Assembly: GCA_008690995.1 (NCBI GenBank) | Contig: VRMN01000003.1 | Coordinates: 434,001-498,000, forward strand | Direction: 5' to 3' | DNA length: 64,000 bases | Source of the DNA: Porphyridium purpureum | Lineage: Eukaryota; Rhodophyta; Bangiophyceae; Porphyridiales; Porphyridiaceae | In this document: positions 48,675-57,346 of the stretch, piece by piece | Numbering within the stretch: the first letter of the stretch is position 1 | Layout: each line of letters opens with the position of its first letter | Position numbers and translations under genes: made by a program | The notes under the pieces: model-generated | The model's database searches: none | Told to the model about the DNA's origin: nothing | The model's input: the letters and a program-made list of their open reading frames with translations, nothing else

Positions 48675-50675
48675 ATGGCGGAAAACTGTAGAGTGATCGT
48701 TCACCTTGACCTGGACGCGTTCTACGCGCAAGTGGAAGCGGTGCGTCGTGATATCCCTGCGGACGTGCCGCTGGCTGTGCTGCAATGGGAATCATTGATC
48801 GCGGTGAGCTATGCGGCGCAGCGGCATGGAGTGCGTAGGTTCGGGTCGCTGGAAGAAGCGATTCGAGCGTGCCCGGACATGTTGCTGGTTCACGTGGATA
48901 CGGTAGAGCAAGCACCTTCAGGTGGGGACGCAAACGAACATATCCATACGCGTACTTACGCGCCCGTGAGGGCCGAGCATTGGCACACGCAGCTCAGGCA
49001 CAAGTTGAGCAACCCGGGCAAGATGAAGGTGAGTCTCAAAATGTACCGCGAGTCGTCCATGAAGGTGATGGATTTCCTGCAAGCGCAGTTCCACCCCTCT
49101 GACCGCGTCGTTTTTGAAAGAGCCAGTATCGATGAAGTGTTTCTTGACGTGACACATCTCGCAAGGACGCGACTGTCGGCGTTGCTTGCTTCAGGCAAAG
49201 ACAAAAACAGCACGCTGCTGGAGCTGTATGCAAATATCCATCTATCACATTTAGGCGGCAGTCACGTCCCACGTTTGGCCGACGGGCAGGAATCGGAGCA
49301 GGACAAATTGCTTCTAGTGGGCGCAATGATAAGTGACGAGCTTCGAAGGGCAGTGAAGCGCGAGCTGCGTTTTGCGATGTCTGGCGGTATCTCGAGCAAC
49401 AAGGCGCTTGCTAAGCTCGCCAGCCCCATGAACAAACCCGACGCTCAAACATTGGTGCTGCATGCCCATGTTCCGGAACTCATGGTCAGGTCCAAGGTCA
49501 AGAAGATCCGCAACTTGGGGGGCAAACTAGGCTCGACCCTCACGGCCGCAGGCTTTGAGACCGCAGCAGACGCACAGGCCTTGTCGGCGCCTGAGCTCGC
49601 GGAAATTCTGGGCTCAGATATGTCCACCGCGCGCGTGGTTTACAACCTGGTGCGTGGGATCGACCCATCCGAATGCATGCCAAAGGACGAAAAGCCCAAG
49701 AGCATGCTTGCAGCCAAAAACCTGCCTGGTGCAGCGCGCGAAAGAGTTGAGGATGTTGCCGTGTGGCTTCATGTGTTGGTGGCAGAAATGGCCGAGCGCG
49801 TGGCTGGGGACGCGCAGCGGAATAATCGCATGCCCAAGACCCTGAAGGTAAGCTTTCGCTCGAATCGCGTCACGACGACGCGGCAAGTGAGCTGGCCGGG
49901 CGACGCACTCAGTCATGACGCTCTGTTCCAGACTGCCGTCAACATTTTGAGGGATTCATCACAGCTGGCGCTGCCGTGCGGGTTTATTGGATTGACTGCG
50001 TGCAATTTTGTGGATCGCGCACGCGGCGTGCAGAAGATGGAGCTCTTCCTTTCTGATACGGCAACCGAGAAGAAAACGCAGCCGGCCGGTTGTGCAGGTA
50101 TCGCTAAAGAAAGAGACACAGAAGAAGTGGATTCGCAAAATCGGACGGCCGCGCCTCTGGTAGGTGCCGCTCGTCTTTCCAGACGACGGGATTCGGAGAT
50201 TAGGTCTCGATCCGTATGTTCTGTCCCATTGAGTGAAGAACGTTATCCAACGAATGACGAGTCCGTTGGAGTGTGCGACAAACCAGAAGCGGGACACGAA
50301 ACCGGGGCAGCTGCCGTTATTGCGGGCGCCGTTCATGTTGAAGGCCAAGAAGGAGAACGGCATGATATGGGCATGACTGCCGAGCAGGAGGCTCTGTTAC
50401 GACAGGAGGTCGAATGGAAAGATGATACCGACGCCACTTTAGCAAGAAAGCTGTACGCAGAGGAAGAACGGCGCATGCGCATTGTTAGGACTCAGAGGAA
50501 GCTTTTGCGGAAGCGGAGCCGTGGAGAAGGTGACGGCAAGTCTCGCCCGCCACCTGTAATATCAGGAACAAAGACGAAGAGCCACAGTGCTGGGTGTCAG
50601 AGTGGCGACGTATGGGAGCAATTGGCAAGACGTGGCATCAAGCGCAGTGCCAAGGAGATGGAGACGATGAAGTAA
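48675..50675 (+). CDS. POLH: DNA polymerase eta (Y-family translesion polymerase)
   Basis: 666 residues. It bypasses UV photoproducts. Seen: HLDLDAFYAQVEAVRR (metal ligands Asp12 and Asp14), AVLQWESLIAVSYAAQRHGV (finger residues, Gln37 and Tyr46), ERASIDEVFLDVT (catalytic Asp153-Glu154), SGGISSNKALAKLASPMNKP, the helix-hairpin region KKIRNLGGKLGSTLTAAGFE, and the little-finger region LKVSFRSNRVTTTRQVSWPG. QW followed closely by the SY-x-A segment and NKPDAQT favour eta over iota or kappa. The C-terminal 200 residues are disordered; I see neither a C2H2 ubiquitin-binding zinc finger nor a clear PCNA box QxxLxxFF. The short spacer to the divergent membrane-protein gene lacks GTACAGT. Confidence 0.92.
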   Translation: MAENCRVIVHLDLDAFYAQVEAVRRDIPADVPLAVLQWESLIAVSYAAQRHGVRRFGSLEEAIRACPDMLLVHVDTVEQAPSGGDANEHIHTRTYAPVRAEHWHTQLRHKLSNPGKMKVSLKMYRESSMKVMDFLQAQFHPSDRVVFERASIDEVFLDVTHLARTRLSALLASGKDKNSTLLELYANIHLSHLGGSHVPRLADGQESEQDKLLLVGAMISDELRRAVKRELRFAMSGGISSNKALAKLASPMNKPDAQTLVLHAHVPELMVRSKVKKIRNLGGKLGSTLTAAGFETAADAQALSAPELAEILGSDMSTARVVYNLVRGIDPSECMPKDEKPKSMLAAKNLPGAARERVEDVAVWLHVLVAEMAERVAGDAQRNNRMPKTLKVSFRSNRVTTTRQVSWPGDALSHDALFQTAVNILRDSSQLALPCGFIGLTACNFVDRARGVQKMELFLSDTATEKKTQPAGCAGIAKERDTEEVDSQNRTAAPLVGAARLSRRRDSEIRSRSVCSVPLSEERYPTNDESVGVCDKPEAGHETGAAAVIAGAVHVEGQEGERHDMGMTAEQEALLRQEVEWKDDTDATLARKLYAEEERRMRIVRTQRKLLRKRSRGEGDGKSRPPPVISGTKTKSHSAGCQSGDVWEQLARRGIKRSAKEMETMK

Positions 50676-50810
50676 AGGGTGCCACGTGTTTACAGGGATA
50701 GCCAGGCTGCTACGAATAGGAGTATGGTGCCGGGTAAGAGGAGAGGAGTTGTTCCAAACATTGTACTTTTAGATTAAGTGTTAAATAATTAGTCTGCTGG
50801 GTTGTAACTA

Positions 50811-51581
50811 TTAGTAGGCAAGCACGCGCGCGCGCATCTCCAGATATTCTGTCTCTGGCACACACAGCGAGAAATTAAGTTTCTTGAGCAACTGCGCCTC
50901 GAGGCGATTCATCTCTACCAGGCTTGGCACGCCGCCCATCTTCGCATAGTGTTCGTTCGAGTACACCTCGTCCTCAAGCATCTTTGACGCCAACACTACG
51001 GCCGTAATCCATAGACGGTGCACATTGTAGTCGTGCAAAGCGAGCAGCGTATCGGCTTTTCGTGCCCTCTGTAGGAAGCACAAAGCGAGGATGAAAATGC
51101 TCGAGCTGCCGCTCACCAGTGTGACCACGCGCTGGATGTACTTGACAAGCGCGAATTTCTGCTTTTGCGCCGAGTAGAAAATGATGTCCGGGTCGGTTGC
51201 GGACGGCTGCCGCTTGTCCAGCTGCTGCAACCTTGACACGTCGAGCTCGGCCTCCAAGTGTTCCGCGATACACGACACCAAGCACTCCGTGTCGCATTCG
51301 TCCACATCCTCCAGAAACACCATGTCCCCCACTGTTTCCAGCGACGCCCCCCTTTGGAAGAGGGGAGCCGGAGACACGACATCCCAACTCGAGTGCTCTG
51401 AAAGCGGGGAGAGCGATCCCGGCTCGGCGTGCCCCCAGCGCGCCTTCTTGATCTGCGTGTGGACCATTTCACTTATGTGCAGATCCTTGATGGGGCTCAT
51501 GGTTGCGTCACCAAACGATTCCTCGACCATCCTCTTCCCCAGCACCGAGCCTCCGCTCGCCGAGCGTTGTGTGGATGCCAT
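50811..51581 (-). CDS. PHO80/PCL-type (P/U-type) cyclin
   Basis: 256 residues from the ATG at 51579-51581; the frame runs on to a GTG at 51644, which was not used. P/U-type cyclins bind Pho85-like or A-type CDKs and in yeast and plants link phosphate status or cell-cycle state to kinase activity. Seen: a disordered N-terminal 120 residues, then a single cyclin box: FALVKYIQRVVTLVSGSSSI, FILALCFLQRARKADTLLAL, NVHRLWITAVVLASKMLEDE, VYSNEHYAKMGGVPSLVEMN and RLEAQLLKKLNFSLCVPETE. The VHRL-x-IT-x-VxLASK and YAK-x-GG-x-x-x-EMNRLE motifs are diagnostic. No KEN or D-box was recognised. Confidence 0.93.
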   Translation of the reverse strand: MASTQRSASGGSVLGKRMVEESFGDATMSPIKDLHISEMVHTQIKKARWGHAEPGSLSPLSEHSSWDVVSPAPLFQRGASLETVGDMVFLEDVDECDTECLVSCIAEHLEAELDVSRLQQLDKRQPSATDPDIIFYSAQKQKFALVKYIQRVVTLVSGSSSIFILALCFLQRARKADTLLALHDYNVHRLWITAVVLASKMLEDEVYSNEHYAKMGGVPSLVEMNRLEAQLLKKLNFSLCVPETEYLEMRARVLAY

Positions 51582-52146
51582 TTTCGCGTCCACTTTTGCT
51601 GCTTCGAACCTTGTCACTTTGTGGTAGTCTCTCTTCGCACACACCCCGTGTAAAAATCGCTTGTGCTCTTGGCGCCTCTGTCTTTCCCCAATCTCCTCAC
51701 GATGCCGTAACCAGTAGGTGCGTGGCGCGCTCTTATACTACGCGCGCACGCGCAACCCGTCGTTGTTTACGTGCGAAACTGGGCGGGTGCAAGCCAGCGA
51801 GCCACTCCAAGACCTGGAAGGGGCCGCACGCTAAGCAAGCGAACAACTCGCCATTTTGCTGACGGAGCGCGTACCGCATTGCGCAAACTGACCCATTTCG
51901 ACGCCAAAAAACGCTTCCGCCGTTCGCGGGATTTCTGTCGCACGTCCCACCGATGGCTCGATGATTGCTTAGTGTACACGCCGCACACGTTCCATCCGGC
52001 CCGCTCACCGTGTGCGCTGGCGGGTGAGTGAGGGAGAGAGAGAGAGAGGACAAAGCGCGAGCGTGTAACGTGATTTGTCACACGTGTGGGGTGAGAAATC
52101 CCGTCCTTTTCTCGCTTTGCGTGATTTTCGCGTCGCCGCGCCGCAC
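51582..52146. other. Spacer between the cyclin gene and the PH-domain gene
   Basis: 565 bp of divergent promoter region without an exact GTACAGT copy. It contains a GA run at about 52032-52049. Long open frames here on both strands are Arg/Cys/Ser-rich and unlike any known protein; they look like chance frames in GC-rich DNA. Confidence 0.4.
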
Positions 52147-52980
52147 ATGCCTGTCGAATTCGAAGACACCGAGCCTGTGGTGTAACAACATCCCCCTTCC
52201 ATCCCACCGGCCTCCGCGAACAGACACTACGCTCCAGCAACGCGGCGGGCTCGTATTTTTTTCGGGGGCGGTGGGGTGGCCTAGCAGAAATCAAACGATT
52301 TGGCAAGTAGACGTGGAGCGAGAGGCGGAGAAAGCCATGGTATGGCTCAATGCAGCAGCAACCCCACCGGCACGTTTGCGTCGCTGGTAGTGTTGTTGAT
52401 CTGGAGCGCGAGCCACAACAGCGGCTGCGTTCCAGGAGGGAAGAATTCCATGCTGTGGCTGACACCGCACCAGCGTTTGAAGATGGTGATGGCGATGGTG
52501 ATGATGATGCGGAAGTCAGTCAGCAGATCGTGCGACGGAAATGCCGCACGGAATGGCGGAGGAGCGCTTCGATTCTATTTTGTGTCGGTTGGTCTTTTTT
52601 TAGAAGATTGATTGGAAGCGGATTTTTGAAAAAACGCGCGCGGTGGCGTGAGCGACGTGTAAGATTATTCCACTCTCGCCATACTCGCCTCCTGGTGTTC
52701 GACGGCTCCACGAGCGGTCGCGTCAACGCTCGTCGTGTCACCGACATGGCACAACCTAGTGTGAGCGTCGTGACGGGCGAAATTCCCTTTTTAAAATTGA
52801 AGTAAAGGCGCATTCGGAAAATAACCCTGGCTCAGCATCCAACATCAGACATCTCACGAGAATGATATTTTCGGATTCAACGGGCAGTTGATTCTGCCAT
52901 TCTCAGCCGAGGGTAACGCCCGAGCCTACCATAAAGACAGCAATCGCATGCCGCATACTCTTCTGTCGGCCGTGGGATAA
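52147..52980 (+). CDS. PH-domain protein, probable four-exon gene with very short introns
   Basis: Model: exons 52147-52179, 52288-52386, 52422-52801 and 52836-52980, 657 bp in total, an exact multiple of three, giving 218 residues. Introns are 108, 35 and 34 bp, with GTGTAA, GTAGTG and GTAAAG donors and CAG acceptors. The C-terminal 125 residues read as a pleckstrin-homology domain of the PDK1-like kind: SGFLKKRARWRERRVRLFHS, TRLLVFDG, VVTGEIPFLK (compare KGEIPW in PDK1), then, only after removing the 34-bp intron, NDIFGFNGQLILPFSAEGNA, the strand pair before the last helix. No kinase domain is nearby. A central acidic run (EDGDGDGDDDAE) precedes the PH fold. The second and fourth exons are inferred; the PH strands in exon three are seen directly. 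Confidence 0.5.
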
Positions 52981-53331
52981 GAGACTAATTAGTAGTACGA
53001 CGAACTACGCCACTCGAACGACCAACCCTCACTTGTTTCGTACGCAGGAGCTTGCCTGGTTCGCTTCGCACTAGGCTGCGCACAGGAAAATTGAGCGCCA
53101 AACGCTCTTCCGCGGGCTAGGAGCGCGAGATACTAGCGAGTGAAATTCGCATCAACTGGTCTTTTTCTCGTTCACTCTGCGCCAGGACAGGTTTTGCGTT
53201 GTCTCTGCTTGTCGCACCGTGCTTGTGATGCTACAAACACTCGCCCTCCTCTCGCAAGGTCTGTTTCTCGTATCCCTAAACATCGCCGTTGCGGCCCATC
53301 GTTCGCACGATCGCGCACGCAGGAATGTGAA
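52981..53331. other. Convergent spacer, no feature seen
   Basis: 351 bp between the 3' ends of the PH-domain gene and the quinone oxidoreductase gene. No supported gene, promoter element or repeat; presumably 3' untranslated sequence. Confidence 0.4.
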
Positions 53332-54447
53332 TCAGAAAACCAGATAGTCCCTCACTTTTAGAACCATCTTTCCGGCATTCTGGTTGGCTCGCATTTTGTC
53401 GTGCGCCAAGGCGACATCCTCCAGGTTGTACGACGAATCGATTCGTGGGTGTGAGAGGACACCTAGGGAAAACAGCGGAGCGACCTCCGCGTACATGTCG
53501 CGCACCAATTCGGTTTTGTACGCATCGCTGCGCGATCGCAGAGTAGTCCACATAATCGTGATCCTTTTTTCCAGCATGGGAGCGATTGAGACACGCGACG
53601 CCAGTCGGACCGTGCCCAGCGAACCGTACATCACCCATCGCGCGTCCACGCTGGCCACTTTCTGCAGCAAGTTGAATGAGGAACCCCCGACGCAGTCCAA
53701 GATGACGCTAAAGAAGGAATTATACTGGGTCTCCATGTATTTTCGGTACGCTTCCTCTGGAAGGTAGCCAACGACAGTGGTTGCGCCCGCTGCCGCTGGA
53801 TAGGCAACTTTGCTGTTACTGCAGACCCCCACCACGGTCTCACACTTGCACAATTTTCTGCATAGCTCGATTGCGGCCAGTCCGACACTGCTACTCGCGG
53901 CCAGCACGAGCACACGGTCGTCAGGCTGGACGTTGGCCAACTTTCTCACGAGCTGGTATGCGGTGGTGTACGCCTCTGGAATCGCGGCCGCGAGCTGGAA
54001 CTTTTGGTCGTCGTTTTCCAGGTCTCTGAAACGAGGGATCGGAAGCACGTGGTTCGCACACACGCTCACAAATTCAGCATAGGCACCGCCGTCCACTAGC
54101 GCCATCACGTCGCTCCCGACCGGCGGCACCAGTGCGTCGGGCGTCTCGTTTCCTAAGGCCACGAGTTCGCCCGACACTTCGAGGCCCAGCCGATCGCATG
54201 CATGTGCGGGCGGTGGATACTTCATGTCTCTCTGCATAATATCGGCGCGATTCACGCCGGCGTACTTGACCCATATGATGGCGCGGTCCGATGCCGATGC
54301 CGACGCCTCGGTGCCCGGCGGAATGAACTCGTTCAGCTTGGGCACTGGTATTTTGGAGCTGACCCAAATATCTTCTGGCCTATGTCTAAACAACACGCCG
54401 CGCATGCGCGACGGCAGAAGCCGGTTTGCAATCGAAAAGCTGCTCAT
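53332..54447 (-). CDS. Medium-chain NADPH quinone oxidoreductase (PIG3/TP53I3-like)
   Basis: 371 residues from the ATG at 54445-54447 (the frame begins two codons earlier at a GTG). Zinc-independent medium-chain dehydrogenase/reductase that reduces quinones with NADPH. Seen: the GroES-like half with WVKYAGVNRADIMQRDMKYP and GLEVSGELVALG, which is the PIG3 signature NRAD-x-x-QR-x-x-x-YPPP; then AAAIPEAYTTAYQLVRKLAN; a Rossmann motif VLVLAASSSVGLAAIELCR, where the usual GASGGVG is altered to AASSSVG; and LDCVGGSSFNLLQ. The length is somewhat above the typical 330 residues because of an acidic insert near residue 45. The altered Gly-rich loop could weaken cofactor binding (inference). GTACAGT lies 163 bp upstream. 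Confidence 0.88.
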   Translation of the reverse strand: MSSFSIANRLLPSRMRGVLFRHRPEDIWVSSKIPVPKLNEFIPPGTEASASASDRAIIWVKYAGVNRADIMQRDMKYPPPAHACDRLGLEVSGELVALGNETPDALVPPVGSDVMALVDGGAYAEFVSVCANHVLPIPRFRDLENDDQKFQLAAAIPEAYTTAYQLVRKLANVQPDDRVLVLAASSSVGLAAIELCRKLCKCETVVGVCSNSKVAYPAAAGATTVVGYLPEEAYRKYMETQYNSFFSVILDCVGGSSFNLLQKVASVDARWVMYGSLGTVRLASRVSIAPMLEKRITIMWTTLRSRSDAYKTELVRDMYAEVAPLFSLGVLSHPRIDSSYNLEDVALAHDKMRANQNAGKMVLKVRDYLVF

Positions 54448-55347
54448 TCCCACTAGATCCGATCACTGCGTGATCACTGGCCGATCATTCACCTGGCTTT
54501 CGCCGACTCCCTCGTCCCACACTGCCCGCGTTTTCCGCCCGGGTCTAAATTTGTCGTGACGTACACTAGCTGTACTTCTACAAACCAAGTACAGCTCCTC
54601 AAATTCTGAGTACAGTATCGAACCCCCCCCTGCTTTCACGCGTGCGGAAATTGTTTCCCGAAGTGGCAACGCTTGGCGCGAGATAGAGACACGCAGGCCC
54701 ACGCGCCATGTCAACGATGCCTGACATGTTGGCCAGCTGGGAGATTGCGGCGCCTGTGCCAGTGTAATGATGGACGCGACGCAGCCAACGCGACAAATCC
54801 GGCGCGCGGTGTGCGCGCATGCATCCAAAAAAAGTCTGAGCACACACTTGCGCATACTGGGCTACTGATTTGTCGTCTCGCGGTAGCCAGTCATGTTGGC
54901 GCGCATGTGCATCTCGATCCGGGATCCATGCGGCGCACGCGCGATGCTGGCGAAGGTCAGAGCATTGCGGGTTGGCCACTTTGGGGGCCTTTCGTTGAAG
55001 GACTCGCATGTGCTGGAAAGTGGCGACCCGTCGCGGTCAAAATGCCTGGACACTCGTCTTGCCGGATGTTGCCGGACGCGGCATCTCGGGTGCTTGCACT
55101 GGGACAAGTGCTTTCAAGGTGAGATCTCACTGGCGCGAGGTGTTATTTAAGCGAGGCGAGCGCGACGTGCTTCGTCTTTTCCCGGCTCGTGGGTTCGACG
55201 CACATCTCACAAAGCAAGTTGGGGCAGAGCAAGAATCACAAGGTGGGAGCAGAGGGAGGTTTGCTGCGCTGTGATCACGTGCATACCAGAGAGACGGTCA
55301 ATTGCAGGCCAAGCGACGTCCTGGTGTAGCGATCTGCAATCGACGCC
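54448..55347. promoter_or_regulatory. Divergent spacer (oxidoreductase / Hint gene) with GTACAGT cluster
   Basis: 900 bp. GTACAGT at 54610-54616, GTACAG at about 54589-54594 and CTGTAC at about 54570-54575 form a cluster 120-170 bp upstream of the oxidoreductase ATG. Open frames of about 85-150 codons follow on the plus strand (54673-55150), with a GTGAGA at about 55119 that could be a donor, but no recognisable protein. The final 200 bp must hold the Hint-gene leader. Confidence 0.45.
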
Positions 55348-57144
55348 ATGGCTCGCACGCCGAAGGGATGGGTGGTAAATGTACATCAACGTGTGCTCTT
55401 GGTATGTGCACTGGCTGTTGTTCTTGCGGCATCGATCGACGGAGCTGTTGTGCGACTGAAGAACGAGCCGACCTTCACGAGCATGGTTCTCCGGCATATG
55501 GAGCTTCCGCCGAATATTCCCGACGAGTTCCGAGGCTGTGTGGAAGCGCTCCACGATTCATGTGGAGCCATCGCGATTGAATCGACATGTGCTGATTGCA
55601 TGATGGTCAATCGCAAAGAGCGTGGACCTCTTCATCACGAAATGCCTTCGCGCACGCGTCATCGCGAGGGCCGCGGACGCGCTGGGTCGGACGACGAAAG
55701 CGGCAACGACAGCGAAAGTGGTGAGGAAAGCCAACTTGAGTTTGGAGGCGAATGTCCCGCGGCGTGCTGCGACAAAGTGGATCTCGTCTATACTTGTGCC
55801 ATGTCGATGCTTGATTCAGACGTGTGCAGCAGTGAGACTTCTCGCGCGATGGTGACAACGAGACCGTTCCGTCGCCTTGGTAAGGCACATGACAGGTGTG
55901 AAAATGCCAGTGATGACGGTACCGATACGGAAGTACCAGAGTCGACAGAGGAAAGCTTGATGGACGGTACCGGTGATATTGCTTCGACAGTGCAACCGGG
56001 ACTCAGTGAATCGACTCCAGCGTTTGGCGGCATCGAGGCAAGCGAGCAGTCGGACGCGGAGGAAACGAACTCAAAGGACGTGAAGTCGTCTGCATTGGCA
56101 GAAGCGACGGCAGATTCGGATCAGTCCACAGCCTCCGGCGACGCTTCGAATTCTGACGGTGAAAAGAACGATGGAAGTCGAAACTCTGACGATGAAGAGA
56201 ACGATGGAAGTCGAAACTCTGACGGTGAAGAGAACGATGAAAAGTCAAACTCTGACGTTGAAAAGAACGATGGAAGTCGAAACTCTGACGATGAAGAGAA
56301 CGATGGAAGTCGAAACTCTGACGGTGAAGAGAACGATGAAAAGTCAAACTCTGACGTTGAAGAGAACGATGGAAATCCAAATTCTGACGATGAAGAGAAC
56401 GATGAAAATCCAAACTCTGACGTTGAAGAGAACGATGGAAATCCAAATTCTAACGATGAAGAGAACGATGAAAATCCAAACTCTGACGGTGAAGGGAGTG
56501 GCGAAAATTCGGACTCTCTTGCCGAGGCCATCGGGACGGGGGATGTACCGTTGCAGAACGACGTCACTGACGGGGGAAATTCCTCAAACTGCTTTGCAGC
56601 AGATGCCCGTGTCCGTCTGGAGTCTGGTGCTTTAACTCGCATGGACGAACTGAAAGTTGGAGATCGTGTGTGGATCGGAGGTGACCAGTTCAGTGATGTC
56701 TACTTTTTCGGTCACGCTGACAGGAACTCTGTCTCCCGAGACTTTGTCTCAATCCAGCTTGAGTCTGGCGCAACTGTAGAACTGACGAAGGATCATCTCG
56801 TGCGCGACGCTAGAGGTGGTCGATACGTCGCGGCGCAGCACGTACGTGTCGGTGATTCTTTGTACGACGCGGTGCATGGTATCTCGCATGTTGTACATGT
56901 GCAGCACAACCTGGAGAAGCGCGGGCTTTTCAACCCTCACACAATGCACGGGGATATCGTCGTTGGGAATGTGCTGGTATCTTCGTTCACTACTGCTGTC
57001 AATCCTTTCCTGGCACACATTCTGTTGCTTCCAGAACGACTCGCCTACTTGGTCGGGACGAGGGCGTACGGAAAGATGCTGGAGGCCCAGACTCCTGCGG
57101 TTCTTGTGAGCTTGAAAAACCAGCTGGCCGTGAGCACTCTCTGA
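55348..57144 (+). CDS. Secreted protein with acidic tandem repeats and a Hedgehog-type Hint (Hog) domain
   Basis: 598 residues. N-terminal signal peptide (VLLVCALAVVLAASIDG, about 16-32), a Cys-containing region of unknown fold (about 60-190), an acidic Ser-rich stretch, eleven tandem 11-residue repeats (268-388), then a Hint domain from Cys415. Hint evidence: NCFAADARVRLESGALTRMD with Cys at the self-splicing position, ELKVGDRVWIGGDQ, VELTKDHLVRD (the Thr-x-x-His motif as TKDH), HVRVGDSLYD, and the Hedgehog-like end GLFNPHTMHGDIVVGNVLVS. Such domains cleave themselves from the upstream part; in animals they attach a sterol. The sterol-binding tail is not evident beyond 70 residues. There is no Hedgehog signalling (HhN) domain. 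Confidence 0.88.
   Translation: MARTPKGWVVNVHQRVLLVCALAVVLAASIDGAVVRLKNEPTFTSMVLRHMELPPNIPDEFRGCVEALHDSCGAIAIESTCADCMMVNRKERGPLHHEMPSRTRHREGRGRAGSDDESGNDSESGEESQLEFGGECPAACCDKVDLVYTCAMSMLDSDVCSSETSRAMVTTRPFRRLGKAHDRCENASDDGTDTEVPESTEESLMDGTGDIASTVQPGLSESTPAFGGIEASEQSDAEETNSKDVKSSALAEATADSDQSTASGDASNSDGEKNDGSRNSDDEENDGSRNSDGEENDEKSNSDVEKNDGSRNSDDEENDGSRNSDGEENDEKSNSDVEENDGNPNSDDEENDENPNSDVEENDGNPNSNDEENDENPNSDGEGSGENSDSLAEAIGTGDVPLQNDVTDGGNSSNCFAADARVRLESGALTRMDELKVGDRVWIGGDQFSDVYFFGHADRNSVSRDFVSIQLESGATVELTKDHLVRDARGGRYVAAQHVRVGDSLYDAVHGISHVVHVQHNLEKRGLFNPHTMHGDIVVGNVLVSSFTTAVNPFLAHILLLPERLAYLVGTRAYGKMLEAQTPAVLVSLKNQLAVSTL
56149..56511 (+). repeat. Eleven 33-bp tandem repeats in the Hint gene
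   Basis: Eleven in-frame 33-bp units encode 11-residue repeats with consensus NSDxEENDxxx. Units 1-3 and 4-6 form a near-identical 99-bp super-repeat (NSDGEKNDGSR / NSDDEENDGSR / NSDGEENDEKS), and units 7-10 form two near-identical 66-bp pairs. Unit 11 is diverged (NSDGEGSGENS). The nested order indicates stepwise expansion by unequal exchange or slippage. Confidence 0.95.
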
Positions 57145-57346
57145 GTGTGCTTCAAAACTGCACGGCAAGTAGACGTGTGTGCGCCTTTATTTTCTTTTAT
57201 CACCCTTTCTCTTTTTATCTCCCTTTACTCTTCCGTGCATTTGGCAAAGTTCGGGACAAATTAATAGTGGTTGTCACTTGTTAGAAGCATTACAGGGTCC
57301 TTCTTGTGCAAGATCAGCCATCCAACAAGGTACGAGCTCCGATTCA

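Noticed and set aside
51767-52465. 232-codon minus-strand frame upstream of the cyclin gene
   Set aside because: Arg/Ser/Cys-rich chance composition, overlaps the PH-domain gene on the other strand, no family match.
52350-52805. Unspliced 151-codon reading of the PH-domain gene
   Set aside because: It stops in the middle of the PH fold and starts within another plausible exon frame; the spliced model fits better.
56149-56511. CRISPR-like direct repeat array
   Set aside because: Repeats are contiguous coding units without unique spacers, in a eukaryotic gene.
56003-56642. Long minus-strand frames of 147-173 codons in the Hint gene
   Set aside because: They are the antisense reading of the 33-bp repeats, open only because the repeat unit is a multiple of three without antisense stops.
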